64,000 bases of DNA, from contig CAJXPX010000006.1 in assembly GCA_913058335.1 (NCBI GenBank), positions 1 through 64,000 of the forward strand, in the 5' to 3' direction. Made by a program: the position numbers and the translations under genes. Positions 16,339-25,149 of this stretch are shown one piece after another. Source of the stretch: an uncultured Hyphomonadaceae bacterium. GTDB taxonomy: Bacteria > Pseudomonadota > Alphaproteobacteria > Caulobacterales > Maricaulaceae. Position 1 is the stretch's first letter; the number at the start of each line of letters is the position of its first letter. The notes below the pieces were generated by a model. That model saw nothing but the letters and a program-made list of their open reading frames with translations. It had not been told where the DNA came from and did not search any database.

Positions 16339-16353
16339 TTAAGGATGTGTTAA
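16339..16353. promoter_or_regulatory. CtrA-type box TTAA-N7-TTAA
   Basis: TTAA (16339-16342), seven bases, TTAA (16350-16353): a perfect match to the CtrA consensus. It sits only 9 bases before the ATG at 16363, overlapping the ribosome-binding region, so CtrA might repress here, or the gene's real start may be elsewhere. About one chance match is expected in 64 kb, so this one is tentative. Confidence 0.4.
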
Positions 16354-16362
16354 TGGTTAGGC

Positions 16363-16593
16363 ATGACCTATCGTACCTTACTAACTTCCGCTGCTGCCAT
16401 TTCCTTTCTTATCGGGGGGATTGGCGTCGCTTTTGATTCGTTTGCCCATGACGACCCGCAGGATAATTATCGGGATACCGCGCGGATTTCTTATGAAAAC
16501 GGCGTCAATGGCAGCCCGCTCATCGGTATCAAAGAATTGCTCGACGTTGATTTCGTCATGAAGGGCGGCGTCATTTACAAGAATAAAGAGTAA
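16363..16593 (+). CDS. Small exported protein resembling an amidohydrolase C-terminus
   Basis: This 76-residue protein has an N-terminal hydrophobic signal sequence (about 5-28). The last 20 or so residues (LLDVDFVMKGGVIYKNK) look like the C-terminal end of exported amidohydrolases, which typically finish with a VDFVMKDG-type strand. The whole catalytic barrel with its metal-binding His residues is absent. I infer a remnant made by internal deletion of such a gene, or a small protein that kept only the signal and tail. No good Shine-Dalgarno is visible, and a CtrA-type box occupies that position. Confidence 0.5.
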   Translation: MTYRTLLTSAAAISFLIGGIGVAFDSFAHDDPQDNYRDTARISYENGVNGSPLIGIKELLDVDFVMKGGVIYKNKE

Positions 16594-16663
16594 TTGCGGC
16601 TTAAATTACATATGTGACCGAATTTCGGCGGCGGTCTTGTTTTGAGTGTGTTAATTCCTCCTT

Positions 16664-17713
16664 ATGACACCACCTCTCACAGATGATAACCGCTACGCCG
16701 CCTTGAAGGATAAAGAGACGGCAAAGGGTTTGCCTTTTTTTCTCGGCGTCACCTCGACAGGTATTTTTTGCCGACCGGGCTGTCCGGCGCGTTTACCTTT
16801 GCGGAAGAACTGTTTGTTTTTTGACAAGGTGCAAGACGCGCTAACGGCCGGGCTCCGGCCTTGCAAACGATGTCATCCTCTGGGCGGTCAACACCGGCTA
16901 TTAGAAGCGCTCATGGCCGATATTTTGGAGGACCCGTCAAAGGATTGGTCGGAAACGGCTTTGCAAGCCAAAGGCTATTCCCCCACCACATTACGGCGGA
17001 CATTCAAAAATCATACAGGGTTTAGCTTGAGTGACTTTGTTCGCTGGGTACGTTTGGGACGCGGGGAAAAGTCTCTGCAAAAAGGAGGTAGCGTGATCAA
17101 CGCTCAATTAGACGCTGGCTTTGACAGCCCTTCCGGATTTCGCTCGGCCTATTCGGCCATGTTCGGACGCCCGCCCGCTAATACAAAGCCTTCCACAGCG
17201 GCACCGCTCTCCATCGCTTGGCACGAAACGCCTCTGGGACGCATGGTAAGTATCGCTGACGAAGTCTCTCTTTATATGCTGGAATTCACCAACCGCGTAA
17301 AAATGATCGGGCAAGTGAAACGCTTATACCGCTTACATAAACGCCCGATTGAAGCGGGGCGAACCGCCATTTCCGAACAAATCGAGTCGGAACTAAAGTC
17401 CTATTTCAATGGAGATTTAACGGCGTTCCAGACGCCACTCACCTTGACAGGCACGGATTTTCAGAAACAGACTTGGGCACAACTGCAAAAGATCCCCTAT
17501 GGCGAAACGCGGAGCTATGCGGATTTGGCGGTCGCCGTGGGGAATGAAAAAGCCGTCCGCGCCGTGGCGGGGTCGAACGCTAAAAACGGACTCGCTTTAA
17601 TTGTGCCGTGTCACCGCGTAATTGCCAAAGACGGCGGACTCGGCGGCTATGCCGGGGGGCTCGACCGGAAAATAGCTTTACTCGCTTTGGAAGGCGTCGA
17701 AATTAAAGCGTAA
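16664..17713 (+). CDS. ada: Bifunctional Ada: methylated-DNA protein-cysteine methyltransferase and activator
   Basis: Ada repairs alkylated DNA and switches on the adaptive response. The 349-residue protein has the N-terminal zinc domain with Cys36, Cys40, Cys67 and Cys70 (FCRPGC...CKRC), where the first Cys accepts methyl groups from phosphotriesters. An AraC-type DNA-binding domain follows (about 85-170). The C-terminal O6-methylguanine methyltransferase domain has the active-site PCHRV (Cys316). All three parts are complete and the length is normal. Its 3' end overlaps the convergent gspM by 11 bases. It presumably autoregulates its own promoter in 16594-16663; I could not identify an Ada box. 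Confidence 0.95.
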   Translation: MTPPLTDDNRYAALKDKETAKGLPFFLGVTSTGIFCRPGCPARLPLRKNCLFFDKVQDALTAGLRPCKRCHPLGGQHRLLEALMADILEDPSKDWSETALQAKGYSPTTLRRTFKNHTGFSLSDFVRWVRLGRGEKSLQKGGSVINAQLDAGFDSPSGFRSAYSAMFGRPPANTKPSTAAPLSIAWHETPLGRMVSIADEVSLYMLEFTNRVKMIGQVKRLYRLHKRPIEAGRTAISEQIESELKSYFNGDLTAFQTPLTLTGTDFQKQTWAQLQKIPYGETRSYADLAVAVGNEKAVRAVAGSNAKNGLALIVPCHRVIAKDGGLGGYAGGLDRKIALLALEGVEIKA

Positions 17714-18170
17714 AAGTAATTTGCGCCGATAGGTTTTGATTGACACTGGTTGAAATCGTCACACGGTTTAACACTGCGCCGTTTTTCACAATGACATCAT
17801 TTAAAAGGCCATACAGGGCCTGCGTGTCTTGAGTTTCAATCCAGACGGTCAGACTTTGATTGCCGTCCGGCTGAACGCGGGAGGGGTTGATACCCCGGGC
17901 CCGGGCGGTTTCAATAAAAACAGCCTGACTGAACGGACGCGTGACGGCCGCTCGCCCGTCTGGTGACAAGGTCGGTAGCGTTCGAGCGACGGTGGTATAA
18001 TCGCGTTCTGCGCGAAGCAGGTCGGCGCGCGCGTCACTTTGAGCAGAGAAAACAGGGTTTAATATAAACTGCCAAAAGATAACCAGAGCGATGAGCCCGC
18101 CCATAACCGCGAGCAAAACCTGCTCCCGTGGGTCTCTTTCCTGCCAATAGTTTTTGAGGTTTGAAAACAT
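17703..18170 (-). CDS. gspM: Type II secretion protein GspM
   Basis: This 155-residue bitopic inner-membrane protein has a short cytoplasmic N-terminus, one membrane helix (about 18-37) and a periplasmic ferredoxin-like domain. GspM forms the assembly platform with GspL, GspF and GspE. Family-level identity rests on topology, length and position as the last gene of the gspE-to-gspM operon; the sequence itself is weakly conserved. It overlaps the gspL stop by one base. Confidence 0.85.
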   Translation of the reverse strand: MFSNLKNYWQERDPREQVLLAVMGGLIALVIFWQFILNPVFSAQSDARADLLRAERDYTTVARTLPTLSPDGRAAVTRPFSQAVFIETARARGINPSRVQPDGNQSLTVWIETQDTQALYGLLNDVIVKNGAVLNRVTISTSVNQNLSAQITFTL

Positions 18171-19267
18171 TAGGACGACCCCGCCGCTTTCAAAACAGCC
18201 TCTCCGACAAAACGCCCGCTTTGTTCCCGTACGCCCCCAGGAGTGAAATTCCCTCCGGCGGCTTCCATTGCGAGCTTCACAGCCTCTGCCCGCTCGAAAC
18301 TCGGGTAGCTGAAACGAAGTTGTAATTCATTGCGGCTATCCTGAAAACTCAGGCGTTCAATCGAAACGTCGTCAAACTCGGCCAGAGCGCGAAAGGCAAT
18401 ATCGGATAGAGCCAAAAATTGCGTGGGCGCAACATTTCCGGAACGCGCCGACTGCGCTACGGCGCGGGCGGGATTGTCCGGCGCAGGTCGTCCGGTTTGC
18501 TCGGTATAAATCCGGGCTGTTTGCGCCTGAACATTTTCGGCTTGTTTGGAGATTGCGCGCGCTTCCAAAGATTCAAAAACTAAGACAGCTAGGCCCAGAC
18601 AGGCGGCCAGAGCTGCGATACGAAGACCTCTTTGAAGCGTCCCGCTAAGGGCAGATTTCGGCGCGAACTCACCCTGCATTAAATTATTTGCCCCTGACAA
18701 TCGGGCGCCAATCACTTCTAAAATCGTTGCCTGATCTACGGCTTTCACGGGGCCGTCATACCAGTCAATATCAAGCGAATGTCCGAGCGGGCCCGAATAG
18801 ACAACCCGGTCCGGTAAAGCCAAAGGACTCGCCTCTATGCCGGTCAGCCCGTCATAATCTGTCAGAACATACTGAACATTTAGCCCGTTTTCGCGGCCCC
18901 ACTCGTCAGCCTCTTTCATAAAGGCTTTTGAAATAATTGTGGCAAGACTAACCGGAGTGTCTTCTATCGTGACCTCGTCTTGCATTGCGACATGTAGCGT
19001 GTCGAACGGCATAGAGAGATTATCTTCGAGAGAAAAAAGAATGGCGTTTTCACGTTCCCGGCGGCGCATCTTGGGAATGTCATGCGTGAAAGTCTGAGTA
19101 TTCTGCCCGGGTAGAATAAGCGCAACCGGCAGGTTTCTAGAGGCCAAATCTCCCACCTCAGCAAGGGTCGTCTGCCCTGTTTCGGAAATCTTTCCATCCC
19201 GCCAGTGCCCCCAAACCAATGGCGCGGCCTCTGTGCTTGGCAGCAATAATATCAAGCCCTCGCGCAT
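18170..19267 (-). CDS. gspL: Type II secretion protein GspL
   Basis: GspL links the cytoplasmic ATPase GspE to the inner-membrane platform. The 365-residue protein has an actin-like cytoplasmic domain (about 1-210), a membrane helix (about 220-240: LRIAALAACLGLAVLVFES) and a periplasmic ferredoxin-like domain. The ATG at 19267 is chosen because it lies 2 bases after the gspK stop and gives the usual N-terminal strand; an upstream extension into gspK is not credible. Confidence 0.88.
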   Translation of the reverse strand: MREGLILLLPSTEAAPLVWGHWRDGKISETGQTTLAEVGDLASRNLPVALILPGQNTQTFTHDIPKMRRRERENAILFSLEDNLSMPFDTLHVAMQDEVTIEDTPVSLATIISKAFMKEADEWGRENGLNVQYVLTDYDGLTGIEASPLALPDRVVYSGPLGHSLDIDWYDGPVKAVDQATILEVIGARLSGANNLMQGEFAPKSALSGTLQRGLRIAALAACLGLAVLVFESLEARAISKQAENVQAQTARIYTEQTGRPAPDNPARAVAQSARSGNVAPTQFLALSDIAFRALAEFDDVSIERLSFQDSRNELQLRFSYPSFERAEAVKLAMEAAGGNFTPGGVREQSGRFVGEAVLKAAGSS

Positions 19268-19269
19268 GT

Positions 19270-20319
19270 TTATCGGCCTTCCGAAGCAGTCTTCGCGTCG
19301 ACGGGACGCAAATAAGGGCGGAAACTTTCGCGGCCCCAACCGCGATATGTCAGAATCGGTTGCCCGTTGTCTACCCCTGTAAAGTGAAAGCTACGCGATC
19401 TTTGAGCTTTTCGATAAGATAATTCCAGTTCCACCCAGAGAGATTGCGGCGTAAATATAAGAGAGGACTGGAGCAGACCCGCAATATCGGGCTCACCCTC
19501 CCGTTGCGGCAGATCTTGGAGCAAAGGATTTGCCAAAAACGTGTCCATCGCGCCGTAGCCACGCTCTGGGCGGTCGGCAATCAGTTGCTTGGCCAGCGAA
19601 AGATTATCGGCCCCGCCCATTATTCCAGCCAGTAGCGGGGCCTGCCAAGGCTCGGCCAAGTCAATATTAAACTTTGTTGCCACATATGGCTCTCCAACAC
19701 ATAGCCAAGGCCGAAGCGCTTTATAGAGCTCTGGGGTAACCCCTTGAACTGCGCGCACTTCCATAACAGAGGCAAAGGGCGAATTGGCCGGTAAGATGGG
19801 AGGGTCACGGCGCAAATAATCGCCGTCTTCGGCGCCGCCGGGTTCCGACTGACTATCTGCGTCCACCCAATCGGTGAGAGTAGCCCGCAATCCTTCGGCT
19901 TGATTAAGCGGCACACCAAGCGCGTCTAATGTGTTGACGAACTGCTTTCCAGCCGCTTCGTTAGCCTCACCTTGAGAGGTTGTGAGACTTCCCAAGTTAA
20001 AACAATGCGAGCCATCGCGCACCGTCATCTGCATGACACCGTTTTCGATAGGCAGAATAATTGGATTAATATTGGCGATCACCTGATTGCGGCCTTCTGC
20101 GGGAACAGATTGCAAACGCTGCCCCAATACATCTGCGACATAGTCTTCAGCTCCGCGAACATACCAATCGGCTTGGGCGTAATCCGAAACATTGGCAGTA
20201 CGTTTTATAGACAGCCTTACATCCTCCATGAGCGTCACGGTTAGCGCCGCCATAATCGCCATGATGAGCAAAGTCGCAATTAAAACTGCGCCGCGTTCTT
20301 TATCTGCCGGTCCCCTCAT
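19270..20319 (-). CDS. gspK: Type II secretion minor pseudopilin GspK
   Basis: GspK caps the pseudopilus tip together with GspI and GspJ. The 349-residue protein has a short leader ending in Gly10 (RG before AVLIATLLIM), then the hydrophobic pilin helix and a large globular domain. As in other GspK proteins, the Glu at +5 of the mature protein is missing. The large size compared with the other pseudopilins is normal for GspK. It overlaps gspJ by 4 bases. Confidence 0.92.
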   Translation of the reverse strand: MRGPADKERGAVLIATLLIMAIMAALTVTLMEDVRLSIKRTANVSDYAQADWYVRGAEDYVADVLGQRLQSVPAEGRNQVIANINPIILPIENGVMQMTVRDGSHCFNLGSLTTSQGEANEAAGKQFVNTLDALGVPLNQAEGLRATLTDWVDADSQSEPGGAEDGDYLRRDPPILPANSPFASVMEVRAVQGVTPELYKALRPWLCVGEPYVATKFNIDLAEPWQAPLLAGIMGGADNLSLAKQLIADRPERGYGAMDTFLANPLLQDLPQREGEPDIAGLLQSSLIFTPQSLWVELELSYRKAQRSRSFHFTGVDNGQPILTYRGWGRESFRPYLRPVDAKTASEGR

Positions 20320-20945
20320 CCGCGAAGCTCAAAAATATATTCGGACACATCATTATTTCGCTCCGTCAAAATAAAGCGAACCACCCCAGGCAAAGACGTG
20401 CTTGAACTGGTTCCGGGGCCATTGGTCTCCGCCTTAACGGGGATGGCCAATCGGGATATAGGAATAAGGTCTTCAGAGAGAAATTCGAGACGGGCAGATA
20501 ATAAATTATCAAATAAGACAATTTCGCGCGGTTCACTTGATATGTCAGGGTTGGCCGTCGGCCAGCTTTGCCGGATTAGTTTTTCGTTCTGGAAAATATA
20601 AGCCACCCGTTCGGCATCACCCCGTGATTCAAGTCCGCCAGGGTTTTCACGGCCCAGCCGCGTGAAATTAATTAAAGACTCGCCGTCTGTTGTTAAAACG
20701 TAAGGTTCAAAACTACCCAGAATATCGCGGCGGGCGCGCAGGGAGATACGTTCAAAATCGGTTCGCATAATCGAGCGGGACGCCTGTATCCGGTTTAGCT
20801 CTTCCATACCCTGATCAACCCGATCGCGCACAGCGATTGAGCTGCTCATAACGGTCATGGTTCCCGCGGAAATCAGCGAGAAGATAAATAAACTCACCAG
20901 CATTTCGATGAGCGTAAATCCCGCTTCATTATGTCGAGCCGTCAT
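20316..20945 (-). CDS. gspJ: Type II secretion minor pseudopilin GspJ
   Basis: This 209-residue protein has a type IV pilin-like leader, MTARHNEAG, cut before FTLIE, with Glu at +5 and a hydrophobic helix. GspJ joins GspI and GspK at the pseudopilus tip. Prepilin peptidase (GspO/PilD) is needed for processing but is not in the window. It overlaps gspK and gspI by 4 bases each. Confidence 0.92.
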   Translation of the reverse strand: MTARHNEAGFTLIEMLVSLFIFSLISAGTMTVMSSSIAVRDRVDQGMEELNRIQASRSIMRTDFERISLRARRDILGSFEPYVLTTDGESLINFTRLGRENPGGLESRGDAERVAYIFQNEKLIRQSWPTANPDISSEPREIVLFDNLLSARLEFLSEDLIPISRLAIPVKAETNGPGTSSSTSLPGVVRFILTERNNDVSEYIFELRG

Positions 20946-21328
20946 GACGTTTCCCCGGTCACGAAGGCACGGCGCTGTATTAGAATTTGATCTGTGCGCG
21001 GAGACGAGACGCTAACGATTAATTCAAAAAACTGCGGAACATCTGTTTCGACCCGCTCCACACGGAAATCAAATGCCCTGCCGCCGGAGAGTTCTTCGCC
21101 CTCTCGCGATTGGGCGAAAGGGTTTTCACTTTCCAATCGCGCTAAGGCGAGTTGATTATCAGCGACAATGGACGCATAAGTTTTTTCTTCAAGCTGATTG
21201 AACGTAGAAACTGTCTGAGTTCCCGCCCTTGTCAGACCTAAAATGGCTACAGCAAAAATTAGCAGGCTGACCAAGACCTCCACGAGCGTAAACCCGTCAT
21301 CGTGCTTTTTGGCAGAACGAACCTTCAT
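20942..21328 (-). CDS. gspI: Type II secretion minor pseudopilin GspI
   Basis: This 128-residue protein has a basic leader ending in Gly12 before FTLVEVLVSL, with Glu +5. The NQLALARLES segment after the helix is typical of GspI. It seeds the tip complex with GspJ and GspK. It overlaps both neighbours by 4 bases. Confidence 0.92.
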   Translation of the reverse strand: MKVRSAKKHDDGFTLVEVLVSLLIFAVAILGLTRAGTQTVSTFNQLEEKTYASIVADNQLALARLESENPFAQSREGEELSGGRAFDFRVERVETDVPQFFELIVSVSSPRTDQILIQRRAFVTGETS

Positions 21329-21786
21329 TCTGTTTTCACCAATACAACGCGGCCATCCCCCTCTGAACGGATTTCATACCGACCTTTACGACCAGACAAA
21401 TCGAGCACGAAAGGGGTATTTATACTCGTGGGCTCAAACAGAATTTGCGGCGTCAAGGTTTCAGGAAGTTTGAGCTTTTCCCCATTACGGGTGAACTCAG
21501 TTCTTATTTCATCCGACCAAATATTTCCCCCCGCCGGAATGAATTCTTCCCCGTCATAAGCAAAAAAGGAAAATTGTTTTTCCGTGAGGCCGAAGGCCCG
21601 CACTTCTCCGCTGATTAAACCTTCCTGCGCCATAGCATTCAGATCACGCGTTAGTCCCTCTGCTTGTATTTGCGCAGGGGATTTTGGATTTGGGATATTC
21701 ATAATGACCACCCCCGAAAGCAGACTGATCAAAACTAAAACGCAAAGCATTTCGATAAGTGTGAATCCGGCCTCAGAGTTTTTCAT
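21325..21786 (-). CDS. gspH: Type II secretion minor pseudopilin GspH
   Basis: This 153-residue protein has the short leader MKNSEAG before FTLIEMLCVL, Glu at +5, and a globular beta-rich domain. GspH connects the pseudopilus tip to the GspG fibre. A 48-base gap separates it from gspG; elsewhere in this operon the gaps are near zero. Confidence 0.9.
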   Translation of the reverse strand: MKNSEAGFTLIEMLCVLVLISLLSGVVIMNIPNPKSPAQIQAEGLTRDLNAMAQEGLISGEVRAFGLTEKQFSFFAYDGEEFIPAGGNIWSDEIRTEFTRNGEKLKLPETLTPQILFEPTSINTPFVLDLSGRKGRYEIRSEGDGRVVLVKTE

Positions 21787-21834
21787 CAGAGTTTGTTATC
21801 ACAGCTTTTCATTTGGACGTTCCAGCGGGCCCGC

Positions 21835-22323
21835 TTATTCGGACCAGTTGGTAATATCGGCAGCCGCGTCTTCCCCGCCGGGTTCTCCGTCAGAGCCGTA
21901 AGAGAAAATGTCCACGACACCGTTTTCGCCCGGATAGCGGTATTGATAGGCATTGCCCCAAGGATCATTCGGTAATGTGCGGATATATCCGCCTTGAGGG
22001 TAGAGAGCCTCGTCCACACCGGCGGGAGCTTCGGTCAGAGCCTCTAAGCCTGCAGATTGGTCGGGGTAATCATAAAAATCGAGATAATAACGGTCAAGGG
22101 ATTGCTGCAAAACCGCGATGTCCGCTTTGGCCTTTTTCGCTGAGGAGTCGCCAATCAAAGGTAGCACGTTCGCCACAACCACAGTGGTCAAAAGCCCGAT
22201 AATGACCAATGTTACCAAAACTTCAACGAGCGTAAATCCGGCCTCGTTATCGCGCTTTATCTCTTCCGGCTCCATTTGAGCCTGTTCAATGTTATTTTCG
22301 GTTTTCTGTTCAGTGTAAGCCAT
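21835..22323 (-). CDS. gspG: Type II secretion major pseudopilin GspG, with a long leader
   Basis: GspG polymerises into the pseudopilus. The 162-residue protein has the pilin motif G|FTLVEVLVTL with cleavage after Gly29, the family block DPWGNAYQYRYPGENG, and a C-terminal Asp/Gly-rich calcium-site loop (SYGSDGEPGG). The leader of 29 residues is much longer than the 5-10 usual in GspG. The start is nevertheless well supported: AGGAGG (22328-22333) overlaps the gspF stop and sits 4 bases before the ATG. An internal Met17 would give a 13-residue leader but has no comparable site that I noticed. Confidence 0.94.
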   Translation of the reverse strand: MAYTEQKTENNIEQAQMEPEEIKRDNEAGFTLVEVLVTLVIIGLLTTVVVANVLPLIGDSSAKKAKADIAVLQQSLDRYYLDFYDYPDQSAGLEALTEAPAGVDEALYPQGGYIRTLPNDPWGNAYQYRYPGENGVVDIFSYGSDGEPGGEDAAADITNWSE

Positions 22324-22331
22324 GTGGCCTC

Positions 22332-23552
22332 CTAAAGAATGAACTGATTAAGCGTGAGGATCGGTAGGAAGATAGCAGCAATGATCAACAACACGATGCC
22401 CGCCAAGAATATAATGATCAGCGGCTCCAGCAAAGTCAAAAACACAGACGTCCTCGCTTCGAACTCGCTTTCGAGATAATCAGCAGAGCGGGAAAACATT
22501 TGTCCCGCATCTCCGCTGGCTTCGCCCCCGGCCACCATTTGCGTCACGAGAGGCGGAAAAACTTTGGTTTTTTGCAAAGCCTGACTAAGGGCCGCGCCTT
22601 CGCGCACCCGGGTGGCCGCGCCGAGAACCGCCTCACGCATGACAGAGTTTTTCAACGTATGCCGCGAGGTTTCCAGCGCGTCGAGAGCGGGAGTTCCGGC
22701 GCTAATCAATCCGGCCATTGTGCGGGAAAATCGAGCCGCATTCAGATCGCGTATAATATTTCCGAGCAAAGGCGCTTTCAATCGAATGCCGTCCCACCAA
22801 TATTGAACCGCCGGGCGTTTCAGCAATAATCTGAAACTAATAAATAAAAGAACCACAAGGCCTAGCACCCACACTCCGTAAGATTTAAATGCGGCTGAAA
22901 ACCAGATGGTAAACCGGGTTAAGGGAGGCAGTTCTTGTCCAAAACTGTCAAATTGCGCTACGACTTTCGGTACGACAAAGATCATCAAAACCGCAATCAC
23001 CCCGATAGCAACGACAGATAAAACCATCGGATAGACGGTCGCGCCCAGTATTTTCCGGCGAATAGCTTGCGCGGCTTCTAAATCATCGGCTTGACGTTCC
23101 AACACTTGCGCCAAACGCCCTGAAGCCTCACCGGACGCAATCATCGCCACATATAGGTCATCAAAAGCTTGGGGTTGACTTTTCATCGCGTCCGACAGCT
23201 TCAAGCCTTCCATTACTTGACCGCGAATTGAGAGTAGAACGCCCCGCATGGGCGAGCGTTCAAATTGTAGCGCGATAACGCGAAGGGCGTCCTCGACCGG
23301 CGTGGCGGCATTGATTAAAATAGCGAGTTGGCGAGTGGCCCGCGTTAAATCTTTTAATTTAATCCGGCCCGATAAAAATGAATTAGACGCTTCTGATGTT
23401 TTGGCGGTTTTCTTTCGGCTTCTGTTTAAATCCACCGGAATAAGGGCCCGGGCACGCAACATGTCGCGGGCATCGCGCGAAGAACTCGCCATGAGCGTAC
23501 CGCGCTGTTTCGCGCCTTTGGCATCTATCGCGGCGTAATCAAATGCTTCCAT
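22332..23552 (-). CDS. gspF: Type II secretion inner-membrane platform protein GspF
   Basis: This 406-residue polytopic protein has two similar cytoplasmic helical domains (about 65-190 and 270-390) and three membrane helices near 170-190, 220-240 and the C-terminus. The GE(A)SG motif appears twice (ASGEASGRL and AGGEASGDA), as expected for the GspF/PilC duplication. It couples GspE ATP hydrolysis to pseudopilus assembly. A gap of 6 bases separates it from gspE. Confidence 0.95.
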   Translation of the reverse strand: MEAFDYAAIDAKGAKQRGTLMASSSRDARDMLRARALIPVDLNRSRKKTAKTSEASNSFLSGRIKLKDLTRATRQLAILINAATPVEDALRVIALQFERSPMRGVLLSIRGQVMEGLKLSDAMKSQPQAFDDLYVAMIASGEASGRLAQVLERQADDLEAAQAIRRKILGATVYPMVLSVVAIGVIAVLMIFVVPKVVAQFDSFGQELPPLTRFTIWFSAAFKSYGVWVLGLVVLLFISFRLLLKRPAVQYWWDGIRLKAPLLGNIIRDLNAARFSRTMAGLISAGTPALDALETSRHTLKNSVMREAVLGAATRVREGAALSQALQKTKVFPPLVTQMVAGGEASGDAGQMFSRSADYLESEFEARTSVFLTLLEPLIIIFLAGIVLLIIAAIFLPILTLNQFIL

Positions 23553-23558
23553 ACGGGT

Positions 23559-25052
23559 CTAAATGGCCTCTGCCGTACTGGATTTACAAACCCGAAGGAC
23601 TTCTTCCGGCGAGGTGAGCCCCGCGGAAACGGCTTGCGCGCCGCTTTGCAACAGAGTTTGGCGTTTTTGAAAGGCATGGCGAGTCATGTCGGCCTCTGAC
23701 GAGCCGTCATGGATCATAGCGCGAAGCGTATCATCCATCGTCACCATTTCGTATAAGCCGAGACGGCCGCGATAACCAATTTCCTGGCAATCAGCGCACC
23801 CTTTGGCGTGATGGAAAGTCGTCGGTTTATTTGGCAGCCCAAGCTCCGATAATTCCCTCTCACTCGCCTGATAGGGCGTTTTGCATGATGGGCAAAGTTC
23901 ACGCACCAGACGCTGCGCCACGAGAGCGGTGATGGTACTCGCTAAAAGGAACGGCTCCACCCCCATGTCGCGCAGACGCGCAATAGCCGCGACGGCGGAG
24001 TTTGTGTGGACGGTCGAAAGCACCAAATGGCCTGTCAGAGACGCTTGCACCGCTATTTCAGCGGTTTCGGGGTCGCGGATTTCGCCGACCATGACGACAT
24101 CCGGGTCTTGGCGAAGAATGGCACGGAGCCCGGCGGCAAAGCTCATCCCGACTTGGCTGTTCACCTGTGTTTGTCCGATTCCATCCAGCGCATATTCAAC
24201 CGGGTCTTCCACAGTAAGAACATTACGTGACCCGTCATTTAATTCTGACAGAGCCCCGTAAAGTGTGGTGGTCTTACCGGAACCCGTTGGCCCGGTCACA
24301 AGTACAATCCCGTTGGGGCGCGCGAGCGCAGATTTGAAAGCCACAAGCATCGGCGCGTCCATGCCTAGTTCTGTTAAAGCCAGGCGTGAACTGTCCTTTT
24401 CCAATATCCGCATGACAAGCCGTTCGCCATGCCGCGACGGCAGGGTTGAAACACGCACGTCAATCGCCCGCTGGCCGAGATTAAGGGAAAATCGGCCGTC
24501 TTGTGGAACACGTTTCTGGGCAATATCAAGCTGCGCCATAACTTTAACGCGGCTGACGAGAACTGGAGCGAGACGGGCCGGAAGGCTCAATTTCTCGCTT
24601 AGCGTTCCGTCTATTCTAAATCGGACGGACAGACGCTGTTCATAAGGCTCAATATGAATATCAGAAGCGCGCGAGCGAATGGCTTCCTGCAAAACCCCGT
24701 TAATCAACCGTATAACAGGCGCATCATCCGAATTGTCCAAAAGGTCCGACGTCTTAGGCAGGCCGTCGGCCAGAGCGTTCAAATCCTCGCCTGTCCCAAT
24801 GGCATCTTCGGAGGCGCTGGACAGATCATTTTGTGAATAGGTCTTGGAAAGTTCTGTTTCAAATAGCGCAGGCGTGATTTCCTGTTTTGGCAAAGCATGG
24901 CCCACTGCGCGGCGGGCTTCGAGCAACGCCGACAAATTGGCTTGCGGCCTATGGAGGAGAGTCAGCTCCCCTTCCGCATCCGAGACGATCAACACGCCCT
25001 GCGTTCGAGCAAAACTGTAATTGAGTTGAGGTGTGATGCGGGCCGGTTCCAT
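23559..25052 (-). CDS. gspE: Type II secretion ATPase GspE
   Basis: GspE is the cytoplasmic hexameric motor. The 497-residue protein shows Walker A GPTGSGKTT (254-262), the Asp box VEDPVEY (281-287), the Walker B/Glu region EIRDPETAE (from about 324), the His box (HLVLSTVHTN, about 342-351), and the zinc tetracysteine (CPSC at 387-390 and CADC about 25 residues later). It is the first gene of the minus-strand gsp operon. Upstream, 25053-25245 is an AT-rich divergent promoter region shared with the ABC transporter. Confidence 0.96.
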   Translation of the reverse strand: MEPARITPQLNYSFARTQGVLIVSDAEGELTLLHRPQANLSALLEARRAVGHALPKQEITPALFETELSKTYSQNDLSSASEDAIGTGEDLNALADGLPKTSDLLDNSDDAPVIRLINGVLQEAIRSRASDIHIEPYEQRLSVRFRIDGTLSEKLSLPARLAPVLVSRVKVMAQLDIAQKRVPQDGRFSLNLGQRAIDVRVSTLPSRHGERLVMRILEKDSSRLALTELGMDAPMLVAFKSALARPNGIVLVTGPTGSGKTTTLYGALSELNDGSRNVLTVEDPVEYALDGIGQTQVNSQVGMSFAAGLRAILRQDPDVVMVGEIRDPETAEIAVQASLTGHLVLSTVHTNSAVAAIARLRDMGVEPFLLASTITALVAQRLVRELCPSCKTPYQASERELSELGLPNKPTTFHHAKGCADCQEIGYRGRLGLYEMVTMDDTLRAMIHDGSSEADMTRHAFQKRQTLLQSGAQAVSAGLTSPEEVLRVCKSSTAEAI

Positions 25053-25149
25053 ATTATCTATTTATAGACACCGTTTTCGTGAAAAGCGATTTAAGTTTTC
25101 ATTATATTTTATCGTATTAAGGGGTTTCTATTCATTCACGCCACGCAAT

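Noticed and set aside
25091-25105. TTAA-N7-TTAT near the gspE promoter as a CtrA box
   Set aside because: One mismatch in a very AT-rich stretch; such near-matches are expected by chance.
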